Shown here piece by piece: positions 9,562 through 22,561 of a stretch of DNA of 64,000 nt; position 1 is the first letter of the stretch; each line of letters opens with the position of its first letter. Source of the stretch: Atlantibacter subterraneus (GTDB lineage: Bacteria; Pseudomonadota; Gammaproteobacteria; Enterobacterales; Enterobacteriaceae); NCBI RefSeq assembly GCF_007570865.1, contig NZ_VLPS01000008.1:396315-460314 (forward strand). Direction: 5' to 3'. The translations under genes were made by a program, and so were the position numbers. Under the pieces are notes generated by a model. It saw only the letters and a list, made by a program, of their open reading frames with translations, was not told the origin of the DNA and did no database searches.

Positions 9562-9606
9562 AAGAGTGGTTGACCCCCAGTCGATAGCGATATAACGAGA
9601 TGTCAT
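9562..9606 (-). pseudogene. dgoK: 5' remnant of dgoK (2-dehydro-3-deoxygalactonokinase)
   Basis: The ATG at 9606 overlaps the dgoR stop as ATGA, as expected for dgoK. The first 15 codons read [15 protein letters not shown], matching the E. coli DgoK start [15 protein letters not shown]. The sequence then jumps to the 3' end of dgoA. The frame from this ATG continues out of frame through the scar for 27 codons and stops at 9523, one base before the dgoD ATG, so it may still pass ribosomes on to dgoD. Confidence 0.87.
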
Positions 9607-10292
9607 GTGATTTCCTTAAGCCTGCGGGTGGAGCTGGCGATCATATTCAGCGCCGCCTGCTCCGCCGCGTCGCTATCCTGATGACGGATGGCGTCGAATA
9701 ACGCTTTATGCTCCTGAAGGGTTTTCGGCATGTTGGCTTCATCGCCCATCCAGGTCCGTTCAAATACCGCGCGCTGCAATGAGCTGATCGCCACATTCAA
9801 CTGCTGTAAAACCGGGTTATGCACCGAGGCCAGCACCGCCTCGTGATAGCGAATATCCGCCTCGTTAAAGGCGTCGCGATCCTGATTGTTGGCGACCATG
9901 TCGTTCAGCGCCGCTTCGATTTGCGCCAAATCGCTTGAGGTGGCGCGTTCCGCCGCCCAGCGGGCGATGGCCGGCTCCACCAGATTTCGCACCTCGCTCA
10001 TGGCGCTAATCAGCCGTGGGTCATAGTCATTTTCCAGCACCCATTGCAGCACCTCGGTATCGAGGTAGTTCCACTGGTTGCGCGGCGCGACAAACGCCCC
10101 CCGGTAGCGCTTCATTTCGATCAGCCGTTTGGCAATCAGGGTGCGAAACACTTCGCGGATAATGTTGCGCGAGGTTTCAAACTCCTCGCATAGGTCCGCT
10201 TCTGCGGGCAGCGCCGCGCCCGGTACATATTTTCCGCTCACAATCTGGCGGCCCAGCGTAATCGCGATGCGATCGGTTTTGGTCAGTGTCAT
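9603..10292 (-). CDS. dgoR: GntR/FadR-family galactonate operon repressor DgoR
   Basis: A 229-residue regulator with an N-terminal winged helix (about residues 5-75, including SRNIIREVFRTLIAKRLIEMKRYRGAFVA-type recognition and wing segments) and a C-terminal FCD ligand domain (about 90-220). In E. coli DgoR represses dgo until galactonate binds. I chose the ATG at 10292, giving MTLTKTDRIAIT and the E. coli length; the longer frame upstream would run into the operator region. It is the first gene of the operon. Confidence 0.93.
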   Translation of the reverse strand: MTLTKTDRIAITLGRQIVSGKYVPGAALPAEADLCEEFETSRNIIREVFRTLIAKRLIEMKRYRGAFVAPRNQWNYLDTEVLQWVLENDYDPRLISAMSEVRNLVEPAIARWAAERATSSDLAQIEAALNDMVANNQDRDAFNEADIRYHEAVLASVHNPVLQQLNVAISSLQRAVFERTWMGDEANMPKTLQEHKALFDAIRHQDSDAAEQAALNMIASSTRRLKEIT

Positions 10293-10399
10293 GGCTTTTC
10301 CCTGGTAATCCACACATCCCTTTACTTTACCGTGACCGCCGGTTTCCGCCTCAGTTTTGAAGTACAAACGTGAAGCGAGAAGCCATGACGACGGTAACA

Positions 10400-10431
10400 A
10401 TGTAGTACAACACAATATTGTTGTACTACAA
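10400..10431 (-). promoter_or_regulatory. Paired DgoR operator upstream of dgoR
   Basis: A perfect 12-bp inverted repeat, TGTAGTACAACA/TGTTGTACTACA (10401-10412 and 10419-10430), has a 6-base spacer. Each arm also contains a near-palindrome fitting the FadR/GntR operator form TNGTNNNACNA: TTGTACTACAA at 10421-10431 exactly, and ATGTAGTACAA at 10400-10410 with one mismatch. Position and form indicate autoregulation by DgoR. Confidence 0.8.
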
Positions 10432-10568
10432 TTTAGATCACAAAAACAGCAATCCGCATTCGAGAAGGGATCGGGAGGCGATCAACGTGAATAGGGGGAG
10501 AGTAAAAGCGCCAGGCAGACACAGAAGCAGGCCGCCGGGAAGGCTCCAGGCGGCAGGATAAGCGGTGG

Positions 10569-11381
10569 TTATTGCAGGACGAACTTCTCAATGGCGTACG
10601 CCACGCCGTCTTCGAGATTGGTTTTGGTTTCAAAATTCGCCACGGCTTTGACGGAATCAATCGCGTTACCCATCGCCACGCCAATACCGGCATATTCGAG
10701 CATCGCAATATCGTTTTCCTGATCGCCGATCGCCATCACCTCTTCCGGTTTGATGTTCAGCGCATCCGCCAGGGATTTCACGCCGGTGCCTTTGGTGACG
10801 CGCTTATCCAGGATCTCCAGAAAGTACGGCGCGCTTTTCAACACGGTGTATTTTTCTTTCACTTCCGCCGGAATACGCGAGATGGCTTTGTCGAGCACCG
10901 CTGGCTCATCAATCATCATGACTTTCAGGAACGTCATGTTCGGGTCCATTTTCTCCGCTTCGCAGAACACCAGCGGAATGGTGGCGACAAAGGATTCATG
11001 CACCGTGTAATAGCTGATATCGCGGTTGGCGGTATACAGCGTGTTACGGTCGAGAGCGTGGAAATGCGAACCGACTTCCCGGGAGAGTTGTTCCAGATAA
11101 CGATAATCGTCATAGCTCAGCGGCGTTTGCGCCACGGTGCTGCCGTCGCTGGCTTTCTGCACCAGCGCGCCGTTGTAGGTGATGCAGTAGTCGCCCGGCT
11201 GCTCCATATGCAGTTCTTTCAGGTAGCTATGAACCCCTGCGTAAGGGCGGCCAGTGGTGAGCACCACGTTAACGCCCTGTTCACGCGCCTTTGCGATAGC
11301 GTCTTTAACACCGGGCGAAATGGTGTGATCGGGCAGCAAAAGCGTGCCGTCCATATCAATTGCGATGAGTTTTATCGTCAT
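10569..11381 (-). CDS. yidA: HAD-superfamily sugar phosphatase YidA
   Basis: A 270-residue Cof-type HAD hydrolase, the same length as E. coli YidA, which removes phosphate from sugar phosphates such as erythrose-4-phosphate in vitro. The catalytic aspartates D9 and D11 sit in DMDGTLL. The Cof cap domain follows at about residues 85-190. The conserved GDQENDIAMLEYAG motif near the C-terminus carries the metal-binding aspartates. It is monocistronic, between the dgo operon and gyrB. Confidence 0.95.
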   Translation of the reverse strand: MTIKLIAIDMDGTLLLPDHTISPGVKDAIAKAREQGVNVVLTTGRPYAGVHSYLKELHMEQPGDYCITYNGALVQKASDGSTVAQTPLSYDDYRYLEQLSREVGSHFHALDRNTLYTANRDISYYTVHESFVATIPLVFCEAEKMDPNMTFLKVMMIDEPAVLDKAISRIPAEVKEKYTVLKSAPYFLEILDKRVTKGTGVKSLADALNIKPEEVMAIGDQENDIAMLEYAGIGVAMGNAIDSVKAVANFETKTNLEDGVAYAIEKFVLQ

Positions 11382-11478
11382 GGGGATCTTTTGAGGTAGT
11401 GGGTTTGGTTCATGCTAACGCGATTCCGCTCACAAAAAAACCACTTCATTCGGCAGTGAGCGCCCTCTAAGGGTAGCC

Positions 11479-11506
11479 AAAAAAAACGCCGCTCGGGTGA
11501 GCGGCG
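11479..11506 (-). terminator. Rho-independent terminator after gyrB
   Basis: On the minus strand a stem built on CGCCGCTC/GAGCGGCG (11487-11506) is followed by eight Ts. Confidence 0.9.
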
Positions 11507-11528
11507 AGTTTTGATGACCGGAAAAACG

Positions 11529-15044
<3,516 letters not shown>

Positions 15045-15045
<1 letters not shown>

Positions 15046-16145
15046 TACAGTCTCATTGGCATAACAACGTAAGCAGCCGACTGCGATGCGGCATCTTCAA
15101 TCTGTACACTCGATACCGAGTCCGTCAGCAGAATGCGCACATTTTCGCACTTAAGCGCATTCAGCACGTCCAGCACGTAGCTAACGTTAAAACCGATCTC
15201 CATCTCGGTGCCCGCGTAGGTCACGTCGAGGATCTCTTCGGCTTCTTCCTGTTCCGGGTTGTTAGCGGTGATTTTCAGCTGGTTTTCGCTGACGTACAGA
15301 CGCACGCCGCGGAACTTCTCGTTAGAGAGAATAGCCGCCCGGGCGAATGCCTGTTTCAGCAGGTCACAGCCCGCATCCAGGTGTTTATCCGGATTTTTCG
15401 GCAATACGCGACGATAGTCAGGGAAACGGCCATCCACCAGCTTGGAGGTGAAGATGTAGTCGTTAACGTGAGCGCGAATATTGTTGCTGCCAATCTGAAT
15501 GCGCAGCGGGCTGTCGCCGCCATCGAGCATACGCATCAGCTCCAGCACGCCTTTACGCGGCACGATCACCGAATGGTTTGGCAGCGGTTGGCCTACCGGC
15601 ATCGCGCATACCGCCAGACGATGTCCGTCGGTCGCCACGGTGCGCAGCTCTTCGCCTTCGGTTTCAAACAGCATCCCGTTCAGGTAATACCGCACGTCCT
15701 GATGGGCCATGGAGAACTGGGTCGCTTCGATCAGGCGCTTCATGGTGGCCTGCGGGAGCGTGAACTCCACTTCGCTCTGCCAGTCGTCCAGATTCGGGAA
15801 GTCCGCCGCCGGTAACGTAGACAGCGAGAAGCGGCTGCGCCCGGAGCGCACCAGCATTCTGTCGCCTTCCAGCGTAACGGCGATTTCCGCCCCTTCCGGC
15901 AAGCCACGGCAGATATCGAAGAATTTGCGCGCCGGCACGGTGGTCGCGCCCGCCTGGTGCGGTAGCGACAGCGCCACGCGCGCGATCATCTCCATTTCGA
16001 GATCGGTTCCGGTCAGCGAAAGGGTCCCGTCCGTCACCTGCAACAGCAGGTTTCCGAGGATCGGTAACGTCGGACGGCCGCCTAACGGGCCGCTAACCTG
16101 CTGGAGCGGTTTTAATAAATGTTCACGTTCAACGGTAAATTTCAT
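15045..16145 (-). CDS. dnaN: DNA polymerase III sliding clamp (beta subunit)
   Basis: The 366-residue processivity clamp forms a ring-shaped dimer around DNA and tethers polymerase III. Three similar clamp domains of about 120 residues follow one another. The C-terminal sequence [10 protein letters not shown] is the conserved end that forms part of the partner-binding pocket. The start lies 4 bases after the dnaA stop, and its end overlaps the recF start, so the three genes form one operon. Confidence 0.98.
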
Positions 16146-16149
16146 AGCG

Positions 16150-17529
16150 TCACGAAGATAATGTTCTGATTAAATTGGAGAAATCTTCTTTGATATCATG
16201 GCTTTCTTCACGCAACTGCTCAATCTTACGGCAGGCGTGGAGAACCGTGGTATGGTCGCGGCCACCAAACGCATCGCCGATTTCCGGCAGGCTGTGGTTG
16301 GTTAGCTCTTTGGCCAGCGCCATCGCCATCTGGCGCGGACGCGCTACCGAACGGGAGCGCCGTTTGGAGAGCAAATCCGCCACCTTGATCTTGTAATACT
16401 CCGCCACCGTCTTTTGAATATTGTCGATGGTGACCAGCTTTTCCTGAAGCGCCAGCAGATCGCGCAGGGCTTCACGCACGAAGTCGATGGTAATCGCCCG
16501 CCCGGTAAAGTTGGCGTTGGCGATCACCCGGTTCAGTGCGCCTTCCAGCTCACGCACGTTGGATCGCAGGCGTTTGGCGATAAAGAACGCCACTTCACCC
16601 GGCAGGCGAATATCGTTCTCGTCGGCCTTTTTCATCAGGATCGCGACGCGCGTTTCTAACTCTGGCGGTTCAATGGCAACCGTCAGCCCCCAGCCGAAGC
16701 GCGATTTCAGACGATCCTCCACCCCGTTGATCTCTTTTGGATAACGATCCGAGGTAAGAATGATCTGCTGATTGCCTTCCAGCAGGGCGTTAAAGGTGTG
16801 GAAAAACTCTTCCTGCGAACGCTCTTTGTTGGCGAAAAATTGAATATCGTCAATTAACAGCGCGTCCACCGAACGGTAATAGCGTTTGAACTCTTCAATG
16901 GCGTTGTTCTGCAGCGCTTTCACCATGTCCTGAACGAAGCGTTCTGAGTGCATGTAAACCACTTTGGCATTGGGTTTACGCGCCATGATGCCGTTGCCTA
17001 CCGCGTGCAGCAGGTGCGTTTTACCCAGGCCGGTTCCACCATACAGGAACAGCGGGTTATACGCGCCGCCAGGATTATCCGCCACCTGACGGGCCGCCGC
17101 GCGCGCCAGCTGGTTGGATTTACCCTCAACGAAATTATCAAAGGTGTGTTTAACGTTAACGTTGGAGCGATATGACGGCTCCGCAGGCGCAGGCACATTA
17201 TCCCATGCCGGGCGCGCCGGTGCGGCAGGCGCAACCTGGGCGGGTTTGGCCTGGCTTGCCGGGATGGCATTACTGCGCACCACGGGCTTGGTTCCCACTT
17301 CAAAACGCAGCAGCGGGGCGTCAGCACCGCAGAAATCATTCAGCAGGCCGTTAATATTATTGAGGTACTTATCCCTGACCCAATCGAGCACGAAACGGTT
17401 TGGCGCATACAAAGCCAGCGTGTTGTCGCTCAGTTCCGCCTGTAGGGGGCGTATCCACATACTGAATTCTGTGGCTGGTAACTCATCCTGCAATCGGGCA
17501 AGACACTGCTGCCAAAGCGAAAGTGACAC
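16150..17529 (-). CDS. dnaA: Chromosomal replication initiator DnaA
   Basis: A 459-residue AAA+ initiator that binds DnaA boxes in oriC and opens the origin. Domain I (about 1-85) is followed by an alanine/proline-rich linker (about 86-118), about 8 residues shorter than in E. coli (467 residues in all). Walker A is GGTGLGKT at 164-171, Walker B is LLIDDIQFF, and the DNA-binding domain carries the DnaA signature with [12 protein letters not shown] use the GTG at 17529 ([10 protein letters not shown]), the conserved enterobacterial start; an ATG frame extends 15 codons further but is not conserved. Confidence 0.97.
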   Translation of the reverse strand: MSLSLWQQCLARLQDELPATEFSMWIRPLQAELSDNTLALYAPNRFVLDWVRDKYLNNINGLLNDFCGADAPLLRFEVGTKPVVRSNAIPASQAKPAQVAPAAPARPAWDNVPAPAEPSYRSNVNVKHTFDNFVEGKSNQLARAAARQVADNPGGAYNPLFLYGGTGLGKTHLLHAVGNGIMARKPNAKVVYMHSERFVQDMVKALQNNAIEEFKRYYRSVDALLIDDIQFFANKERSQEEFFHTFNALLEGNQQIILTSDRYPKEINGVEDRLKSRFGWGLTVAIEPPELETRVAILMKKADENDIRLPGEVAFFIAKRLRSNVRELEGALNRVIANANFTGRAITIDFVREALRDLLALQEKLVTIDNIQKTVAEYYKIKVADLLSKRRSRSVARPRQMAMALAKELTNHSLPEIGDAFGGRDHTTVLHACRKIEQLREESHDIKEDFSNLIRTLSS

Positions 17530-17734
17530 GGCGGACTCCACTCGAACAACGTCGATAGACGAAGACTGAAACATTCATGATTGTTGACACGCGCTGACAA
17601 GCCCGAAGAGGGAGCGCGTGAACCGCTATCTGCGGTATTACCCCGATGTCTGGATCAACGGATCGCGATCGGGACCGCGGATCATAGCGTAAAGCGCGCC
17701 AGAGATCTTCTGTTTCTCACAGATTCTTCCTGAT

Positions 17735-17743
17735 TTATCCACA
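17735..17743. promoter_or_regulatory. DnaA box in the dnaA promoter
   Basis: TTATCCACA, the strongest consensus DnaA box, lies 206 bases upstream of the dnaA start. It is the expected autoregulatory site. Confidence 0.85.
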
Positions 17744-17874
17744 GGGGGGATCGGGCCGACTAAGTGTAATCGATCGTTGCGGGCGCGTGTGTCTTATTGC
17801 CCGCTATATCGGAAAATTTAATGACGATCGTATAAAAATGGGAGAAACGATCTAACGGGGATCCCGCCGGATCC

Positions 17875-17902
17875 TTGCACTTTATTGTCATGCCCGTATA
17901 AT
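17875..17902 (+). promoter_or_regulatory. Distal sigma-70 promoter for rpmH
   Basis: TTGCAC (17875-17880) and a perfect TATAAT (17897-17902) are separated by 16 bases and read toward rpmH. Confidence 0.7.
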
Positions 17903-18001
17903 TCCCCACCCGGCGCGTTATGGCGCGGATTTTACGGCCTGTTTCCTGCTTGTTTTTCGTGCTCCACGGGGCGGAAAAGCGCGGTAAATAAGGAAAGTGA
18001 A

Positions 18002-18030
18002 TTGACTCCGGAGTGTACAATTATTACAAT
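18002..18030 (+). promoter_or_regulatory. Proximal sigma-70 promoter for rpmH-rnpA
   Basis: TTGACT (18002-18007) and TACAAT (18025-18030) have the ideal 17-base spacing, about 100 bases before the rpmH start. Confidence 0.75.
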
Positions 18031-18120
18031 CCGGCCTCTTTAATCATCCATGACTTCGACGTGAGTCGTTCGGCAGCCCGTCCGCGCATACGCAAAGTCA
18101 GTGAATTTATTCAAGTTTAG

Positions 18121-18273
<153 letters not shown>

Positions 18274-18290
18274 TAAAAGCTAACCGCCTG

Positions 18291-18650
18291 GTGGTTAAGC
18301 TCGCATTTCCCAGGGAGTTACGTTTGTTAACTCCCAATCATTTCACTTTCGTCTTCCAGCAGCCACTTCGGGCTGGCACGCCGCAAATCACCATCCTCGG
18401 CCGCCTTAACTCGCTGGGGCATCCCCGTATCGGTCTTACCGTCGCGAAAAAAAACGTAAAACGTGCCCATGAGCGCAATCGGATTAAACGTCTGACGCGT
18501 GAAAGCTTTCGTTTACGTCAGCATGAACTCCCGCCGATGGATTTTGTGGTGGTCGCGAAACGCGGTATTGCCGATCTCGATAATCGGGCGCTTTCGGAAG
18601 CATTGGAAAAGTTATGGCGCCGCCATTGTCGCCTGGCTCGCGAGTCCTGA
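18291..18650 (+). CDS. rnpA: Ribonuclease P protein component
   Basis: A 119-residue basic protein that binds the catalytic RNase P RNA and helps mature tRNA 5' ends. The RNR signature is [13 protein letters not shown] from residue 62. Translation starts with GTG at 18291 ([10 protein letters not shown]), 17 bases after rpmH, as in E. coli. The end overlaps the start of yidD by 37 bases. Confidence 0.97.
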   Translation: MVKLAFPRELRLLTPNHFTFVFQQPLRAGTPQITILGRLNSLGHPRIGLTVAKKNVKRAHERNRIKRLTRESFRLRQHELPPMDFVVVAKRGIADLDNRALSEALEKLWRRHCRLARES

Positions 18651-18871
18651 TCGGTCTCATCCGGGTCTATCAACGCCTGATAAGTCCGCTTCTCGGGCCG
18701 CACTGCCGTTTCACACCAACCTGTTCTCACTACGGAATTGAGGCATTGCGCAGGTTTGGAGTGATAAAAGGCAGTTGGTTGACAGTGAAACGCGTATTAA
18801 AATGCCACCCTTTACACCCAGGTGGCGACGACCCCGTCCCGCCAGGACCTTTTGATACCAGAGAACACTAA
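18614..18871 (+). CDS. yidD: Membrane protein insertion efficiency factor YidD
   Basis: An 85-residue protein of the DUF37/YidD family. It is membrane-associated through an amphipathic N-terminus and aids YidC-dependent insertion. The conserved cysteine motifs are CRFTPTC and KCHPLHPGG. The C-terminus ([11 protein letters not shown]) is conserved with E. coli. It overlaps rnpA by 37 bases and ends 2 bases before yidC, so expression of the three is tightly linked. Confidence 0.95.
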   Translation: MAPPLSPGSRVLIGLIRVYQRLISPLLGPHCRFTPTCSHYGIEALRRFGVIKGSWLTVKRVLKCHPLHPGGDDPVPPGPFDTREH

Positions 18872-18873
18872 CG

Positions 18874-20517
18874 ATGGATTCGCAACGCAATCTCCTTCTC
18901 ATCGCTTTGTTGTTCGTGTCTTTCATGATCTGGCAAGCCTGGGAGCAGGATAAAAATCCTCAGCCCCAGCAACAGCAGACCACGCAGACTACGACCACCG
19001 CAGCGGGTAGTGCCAGCCAGGGCGTACCAGCCAGTGGCCAGGGGAAACTCATTACGGTTAAAACCGACGTCCTGTCTCTTACCATCAACACGCGTGGTGG
19101 TGATATTGAGCAGGCTCTGCTTTTGGGCTACCCGAAAGAGCTGGGTTCTAACGAACCGTTCCAACTGCTGGAAACCACGCCGCAGTTTATCTATCAGGCA
19201 CAAAGTGGCCTGACTGGCCGCGACGGCCCGGATAACCCGGCTAACGGCGCGCGTCCGCTGTATAACGTTGAGAGCGATAGCTTTGCGCTGGCTGACGGCC
19301 AGAACGAGCTGGTGATCCCGCTGACCTGGACCGATGCCGCAGGCAACACCTTTACCAAATCCTTCACCCTGAAGCGCGGTGAATATGCGGTGAACGTGGG
19401 CTACAACGTGCAGAACGCCAGTGAGAAGCCGCTTGAGCTGTCTACCTTTGGCCAGTTGAAGCAGACCATCAATCTGCCAACCCATCGTGATACCGGCAGC
19501 AACAACTTTGCGTTGCACACCTTCCGTGGCGCGGCGTATTCGACCCCTGACGCGAAGTATGAAAAATACAAGTTTGACACCATCGCCGATAACGAGAACC
19601 TGAACGTCAGCTCTAACGGCGGCTGGGTTGCGATGCTGCAACAGTACTTCGCCACCGCGTGGGTACCACGTAACGACGGCGCGAATAACTTCTATACCGC
19701 TAACCTGGGTAACGGCGTAGCGGCAATTGGTTATAAATCTGCACCGGTTCTGGTTCAGCCTGGCCAGACTGGCACGCTGGGCAGCACCCTGTGGGTTGGC
19801 CCGGAAATTCAGGACAAAATGGCTGCCGTTGCGCCGCACCTGGATTTAACCGTGGATTACGGCTGGTTGTGGTTTATCTCTCAGCCGCTGTTTAAGCTGC
19901 TGAAGTGGATCCACAGCTTCCTGGGCAACTGGGGCTTCTCGATCATCGCTATCACCTTTATCGTTCGTGGCGTGATGTACCCGCTGACTAAAGCGCAGTA
20001 CACCTCGATGGCGAAAATGCGTTTGCTGCAGCCGAAGATTCAGGCGATGCGCGAGCGTCTGGGCGATGATAAGCAACGCATCAGCCAGGAAATGATGGCG
20101 CTGTACAAGTCGGAAAAAGTGAACCCGCTGGGTGGCTGCTTCCCGCTGCTGATTCAGATGCCTATCTTCCTTGCGCTGTACTACATGCTGATGGGTTCCG
20201 TGGAGCTGCGCCATGCGCCGTTCGCCCTGTGGATCCATGACTTGTCAGCCCAGGACCCGTACTACATTCTGCCGATCCTGATGGGCGTGACGATGTTCTT
20301 CATCCAGAAGATGTCGCCGACCACCGTGACCGACCCGATGCAGCAGAAGATCATGACCTTTATGCCGGTCATCTTTACGGTCTTCTTCCTGTGGTTCCCG
20401 TCAGGTCTGGTGCTGTACTATATCGTCAGCAACCTGGTGACCATCCTTCAGCAGCAGCTGATTTATCGTGGTCTGGAGAAACGTGGTCTACATAGCCGCG
20501 AGAAGAAAAGCTCTTAA
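18874..20517 (+). CDS. yidC: Membrane protein insertase YidC
   Basis: A 547-residue Oxa1-family insertase that places proteins such as the ATP synthase c subunit in the inner membrane, alone or with SecYEG. An N-terminal membrane anchor (about residues 5-22) is followed by a large periplasmic beta-domain (to about 340), then the conserved five-helix core beginning near [22 protein letters not shown] and ending in a basic tail. The length is one residue less than E. coli. Confidence 0.97.
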   Translation: MDSQRNLLLIALLFVSFMIWQAWEQDKNPQPQQQQTTQTTTTAAGSASQGVPASGQGKLITVKTDVLSLTINTRGGDIEQALLLGYPKELGSNEPFQLLETTPQFIYQAQSGLTGRDGPDNPANGARPLYNVESDSFALADGQNELVIPLTWTDAAGNTFTKSFTLKRGEYAVNVGYNVQNASEKPLELSTFGQLKQTINLPTHRDTGSNNFALHTFRGAAYSTPDAKYEKYKFDTIADNENLNVSSNGGWVAMLQQYFATAWVPRNDGANNFYTANLGNGVAAIGYKSAPVLVQPGQTGTLGSTLWVGPEIQDKMAAVAPHLDLTVDYGWLWFISQPLFKLLKWIHSFLGNWGFSIIAITFIVRGVMYPLTKAQYTSMAKMRLLQPKIQAMRERLGDDKQRISQEMMALYKSEKVNPLGGCFPLLIQMPIFLALYYMLMGSVELRHAPFALWIHDLSAQDPYYILPILMGVTMFFIQKMSPTTVTDPMQQKIMTFMPVIFTVFFLWFPSGLVLYYIVSNLVTILQQQLIYRGLEKRGLHSREKKSS

Positions 20518-20544
20518 TCCGATAGTCGGTAAAAGCTAATATGG

Positions 20545-20571
20545 AAGGCGGTCGATAGACCGCCTTTTTTA
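20545..20571 (+). terminator. Rho-independent terminator after yidC
   Basis: The stem AAGGCGGTC/GACCGCCTT with a 4-base loop is followed by a T run. It separates yidC from mnmE. Confidence 0.85.
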
Positions 20572-20610
20572 TTGTTCAGTATTAACAGACAGAAACCACA
20601 GAGAAATTTC

Positions 20611-21975
20611 ATGAGCCATAACGACACTATCGTCGCCCAGGCCACCCCTCCGGGACGTGGCGGCGTGGGCATTCTGCGTATCTCCGGCCTGAAAGCGCGC
20701 GATGTGGCGCAGGCGGTGCTGGGCAAACTGCCGAAGCCGCGCTATGCCGACTATCTGCCGTTTCGCGATGTGGATAACGCCGCGCTCGATCAGGGCATCG
20801 CCCTGTGGTTTCCTGGCCCTAACTCCTTTACCGGCGAAGACGTGCTGGAATTACAGGGCCACGGCGGCCCGGTGATCCTTGACCTGCTGTTAAAGCGCAT
20901 CCTGACTATTCCCGGCGTACGCATCGCAAAGCCCGGCGAGTTTTCCGAGCGCGCCTTCCTGAACGATAAGCTCGATTTAGCCCAGGCCGAAGCGATTGCC
21001 GACCTGATCGACGCCAGCTCAGAGCAGGCGGCGCGTTCGGCGCTCAACTCATTGCAGGGTGCATTTTCCACCCGCGTGAATCAGTTGGTGGAAGCACTTA
21101 CTCACCTGCGAATCTACGTGGAAGCGGCCATCGACTTCCCGGATGAAGAGATCGACTTCCTTTCCGATGGCAAAATCGAAGCGCAGCTTAACGACGTAAT
21201 GGCCGATCTCGACGCGGTACGCGCCGAAGCGCGCCAGGGCAGCCTGCTGCGTGAAGGGATGAAAGTGGTGATCGCCGGGCGGCCAAACGCCGGAAAATCG
21301 AGCCTGCTGAACGCACTGGCGGGCCGTGAGGCCGCGATTGTCACCGATATCGCCGGGACCACGCGCGATGTACTGCGCGAGCATATCCACATTGACGGCA
21401 TGCCGCTGCATATCATCGATACCGCCGGTCTGCGCGAAGCCAGCGATGAAGTCGAACGCATTGGCATTGAACGCGCCTGGCAGGAAATCGAGCAGGCGGA
21501 CCGGGTGCTGTTTATGGTGGACGGCACCACCACCGATGCCACCGATCCGGCAGCGATTTGGCCCGATTTTATCGCCCGCTTACCGGAAAAGTTGCCGATT
21601 ACCGTGGTGCGTAACAAAGCGGATATCACCGGCGAAACCCAGGGGCTAAGCGAAGTGAATGGTCACTCACTTATTCGCCTGTCGGCACGTACCGGCAATG
21701 GCGTCGACGTGCTGCGCGACCATCTGAAACGCAGCATGGGCTTTGATACCAATATGGAAGGCGGCTTCCTGGCGCGCCGTCGTCATTTGCAGGCGCTGGA
21801 AACCGCCGCCCAGCATCTGGAGCAAGGTAAAGCGCAGCTGCTGGGCGCATGGGCGGGCGAGCTGCTGGCGGAAGAACTGCGTCTCGCCCAGCAGAGCCTG
21901 AGCGAAATCACCGGGGAATTTACGTCTGATGATTTGCTGGGACGGATTTTTTCCAGCTTTTGTATTGGCAAGTAA
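20611..21975 (+). CDS. mnmE: tRNA-U34 modification GTPase MnmE
   Basis: A 454-residue GTPase that, with MnmG, adds the aminomethyl group at wobble uridine 34 of several tRNAs. An N-terminal tetrahydrofolate-binding domain (1-118), a helical domain, and an inserted G domain with Walker A GRPNAGKS (223-230), the switch region GTTRD and NKAD are all visible. The protein ends with the catalytic CIGK motif (C451). I chose the ATG at 20611 ([10 protein letters not shown]), which matches the E. coli start. The partner mnmG lies at 46 kb. Confidence 0.97.
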   Translation: MSHNDTIVAQATPPGRGGVGILRISGLKARDVAQAVLGKLPKPRYADYLPFRDVDNAALDQGIALWFPGPNSFTGEDVLELQGHGGPVILDLLLKRILTIPGVRIAKPGEFSERAFLNDKLDLAQAEAIADLIDASSEQAARSALNSLQGAFSTRVNQLVEALTHLRIYVEAAIDFPDEEIDFLSDGKIEAQLNDVMADLDAVRAEARQGSLLREGMKVVIAGRPNAGKSSLLNALAGREAAIVTDIAGTTRDVLREHIHIDGMPLHIIDTAGLREASDEVERIGIERAWQEIEQADRVLFMVDGTTTDATDPAAIWPDFIARLPEKLPITVVRNKADITGETQGLSEVNGHSLIRLSARTGNGVDVLRDHLKRSMGFDTNMEGGFLARRRHLQALETAAQHLEQGKAQLLGAWAGELLAEELRLAQQSLSEITGEFTSDDLLGRIFSSFCIGK

Positions 21976-21984
21976 TGCTTCACG

Positions 21985-22013
21985 ATGCCGCAGTAGCCGA
22001 AGGCTATTGCGGC
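21985..22013 (+). terminator. Hairpin downstream of mnmE
   Basis: The imperfect inverted repeat GCCGCAGTAGCC/GGCTATTGCGGC has a short loop and starts about 10 bases after the mnmE stop. The downstream side is only modestly T-rich, so termination may be partial. Confidence 0.55.
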
Positions 22014-22133
22014 TTCACGTCCTCTTTCCCCGCTATAAATATCGCGACAAACCAAACCGTTGAATCAAGGAGATTCCTGATATTTTCCTGGATTAATAAA
22101 TAAGTGATGTGCGTTTATTTTCTGGATTTTAAC

Positions 22134-22149
22134 TGTGATATTAATCACA
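22134..22149 (+). promoter_or_regulatory. CRP binding site of the tna operon
   Basis: TGTGA-TATTAA-TCACA is a perfect consensus CRP site, centred about 84 bases before the tnaC start codon. The E. coli tna operon is strictly activated by CRP-cAMP from a site in the same position (about -61 from the transcription start). Confidence 0.92.
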
Positions 22150-22224
22150 ATTAAAATAATCACTGATGGACAAATATTTTGATTAACATAATGTAGCAAT
22201 GTGTCTAATCAGGATAACTCAATC

Positions 22225-22299
22225 ATGATTATCTTAAATACATACATCATCTCTAAATGGTTTAATGTTGACAATACCATTGCCTATCATCATCCTTAA
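22225..22299 (+). CDS. tnaC: Tryptophanase operon leader peptide TnaC
   Basis: A 24-residue leader peptide that, with free tryptophan, stalls the ribosome at its stop codon. The stall blocks Rho access and allows tnaA-tnaB transcription. The critical residues known from E. coli are all in place: W12 and D16 within KWFNVDN, I19, and the final P24 followed by TAA. The N-terminal third (MIILNTYIIS) differs from E. coli (MNILHICVTS), as expected for the part that matters least. AGGA precedes the ATG. Confidence 0.95.
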   Translation: MIILNTYIISKWFNVDNTIAYHHP

Positions 22300-22561
22300 T
22301 TCTCTTCGCTCCACCTCTACCAAAAAATAAAATAGATTTCATACAATCTATTGATTTGGTATGCCCTGAATAAATCCGCTCATTATTTTGGTTGCAGCAT
22401 GCAGCCCTGGATACGCTTACGCCGCGTATTTCAGGTGAATCACTGCAATAGCAATAAATGCGCTACGGATTATAAAAGACATACTCAAAAACTTTTTCTT
22501 GATTATTTCTCGATAAATAGTCACCAGGTTCTTTATCATCGAATTACCCAAGGATTATGTA
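22300..22561 (+). promoter_or_regulatory. tnaC-tnaA spacer with probable Rho-loading region
   Basis: In E. coli this spacer contains a boxA-like/rut segment directly after the tnaC stop and Rho-dependent pause sites. Here a C-rich, G-poor stretch follows the stop (TTCGCTCCACCTCTACC, starting near 22304), then AT-rich DNA. A 74-codon frame crosses it but overlaps the tnaA start and has no recognisable family, so I treat the region as regulatory. Confidence 0.65.

Noticed and set aside
10293..10415. N-terminal extension of DgoR by 41 codons
   Set aside because: The extension is not in the E. coli protein; the 229-residue form from the ATG at 10292 matches the family.
17760..18020. 86-codon minus-strand frame between dnaA and rpmH
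   Set aside because: It spans the two rpmH promoters and many GATC sites; the encoded sequence has no known relatives and poor codon use.
18868..19839. 323-codon minus-strand frame inside yidC
   Set aside because: Antisense shadow of yidC; no ribosome binding site or domain.
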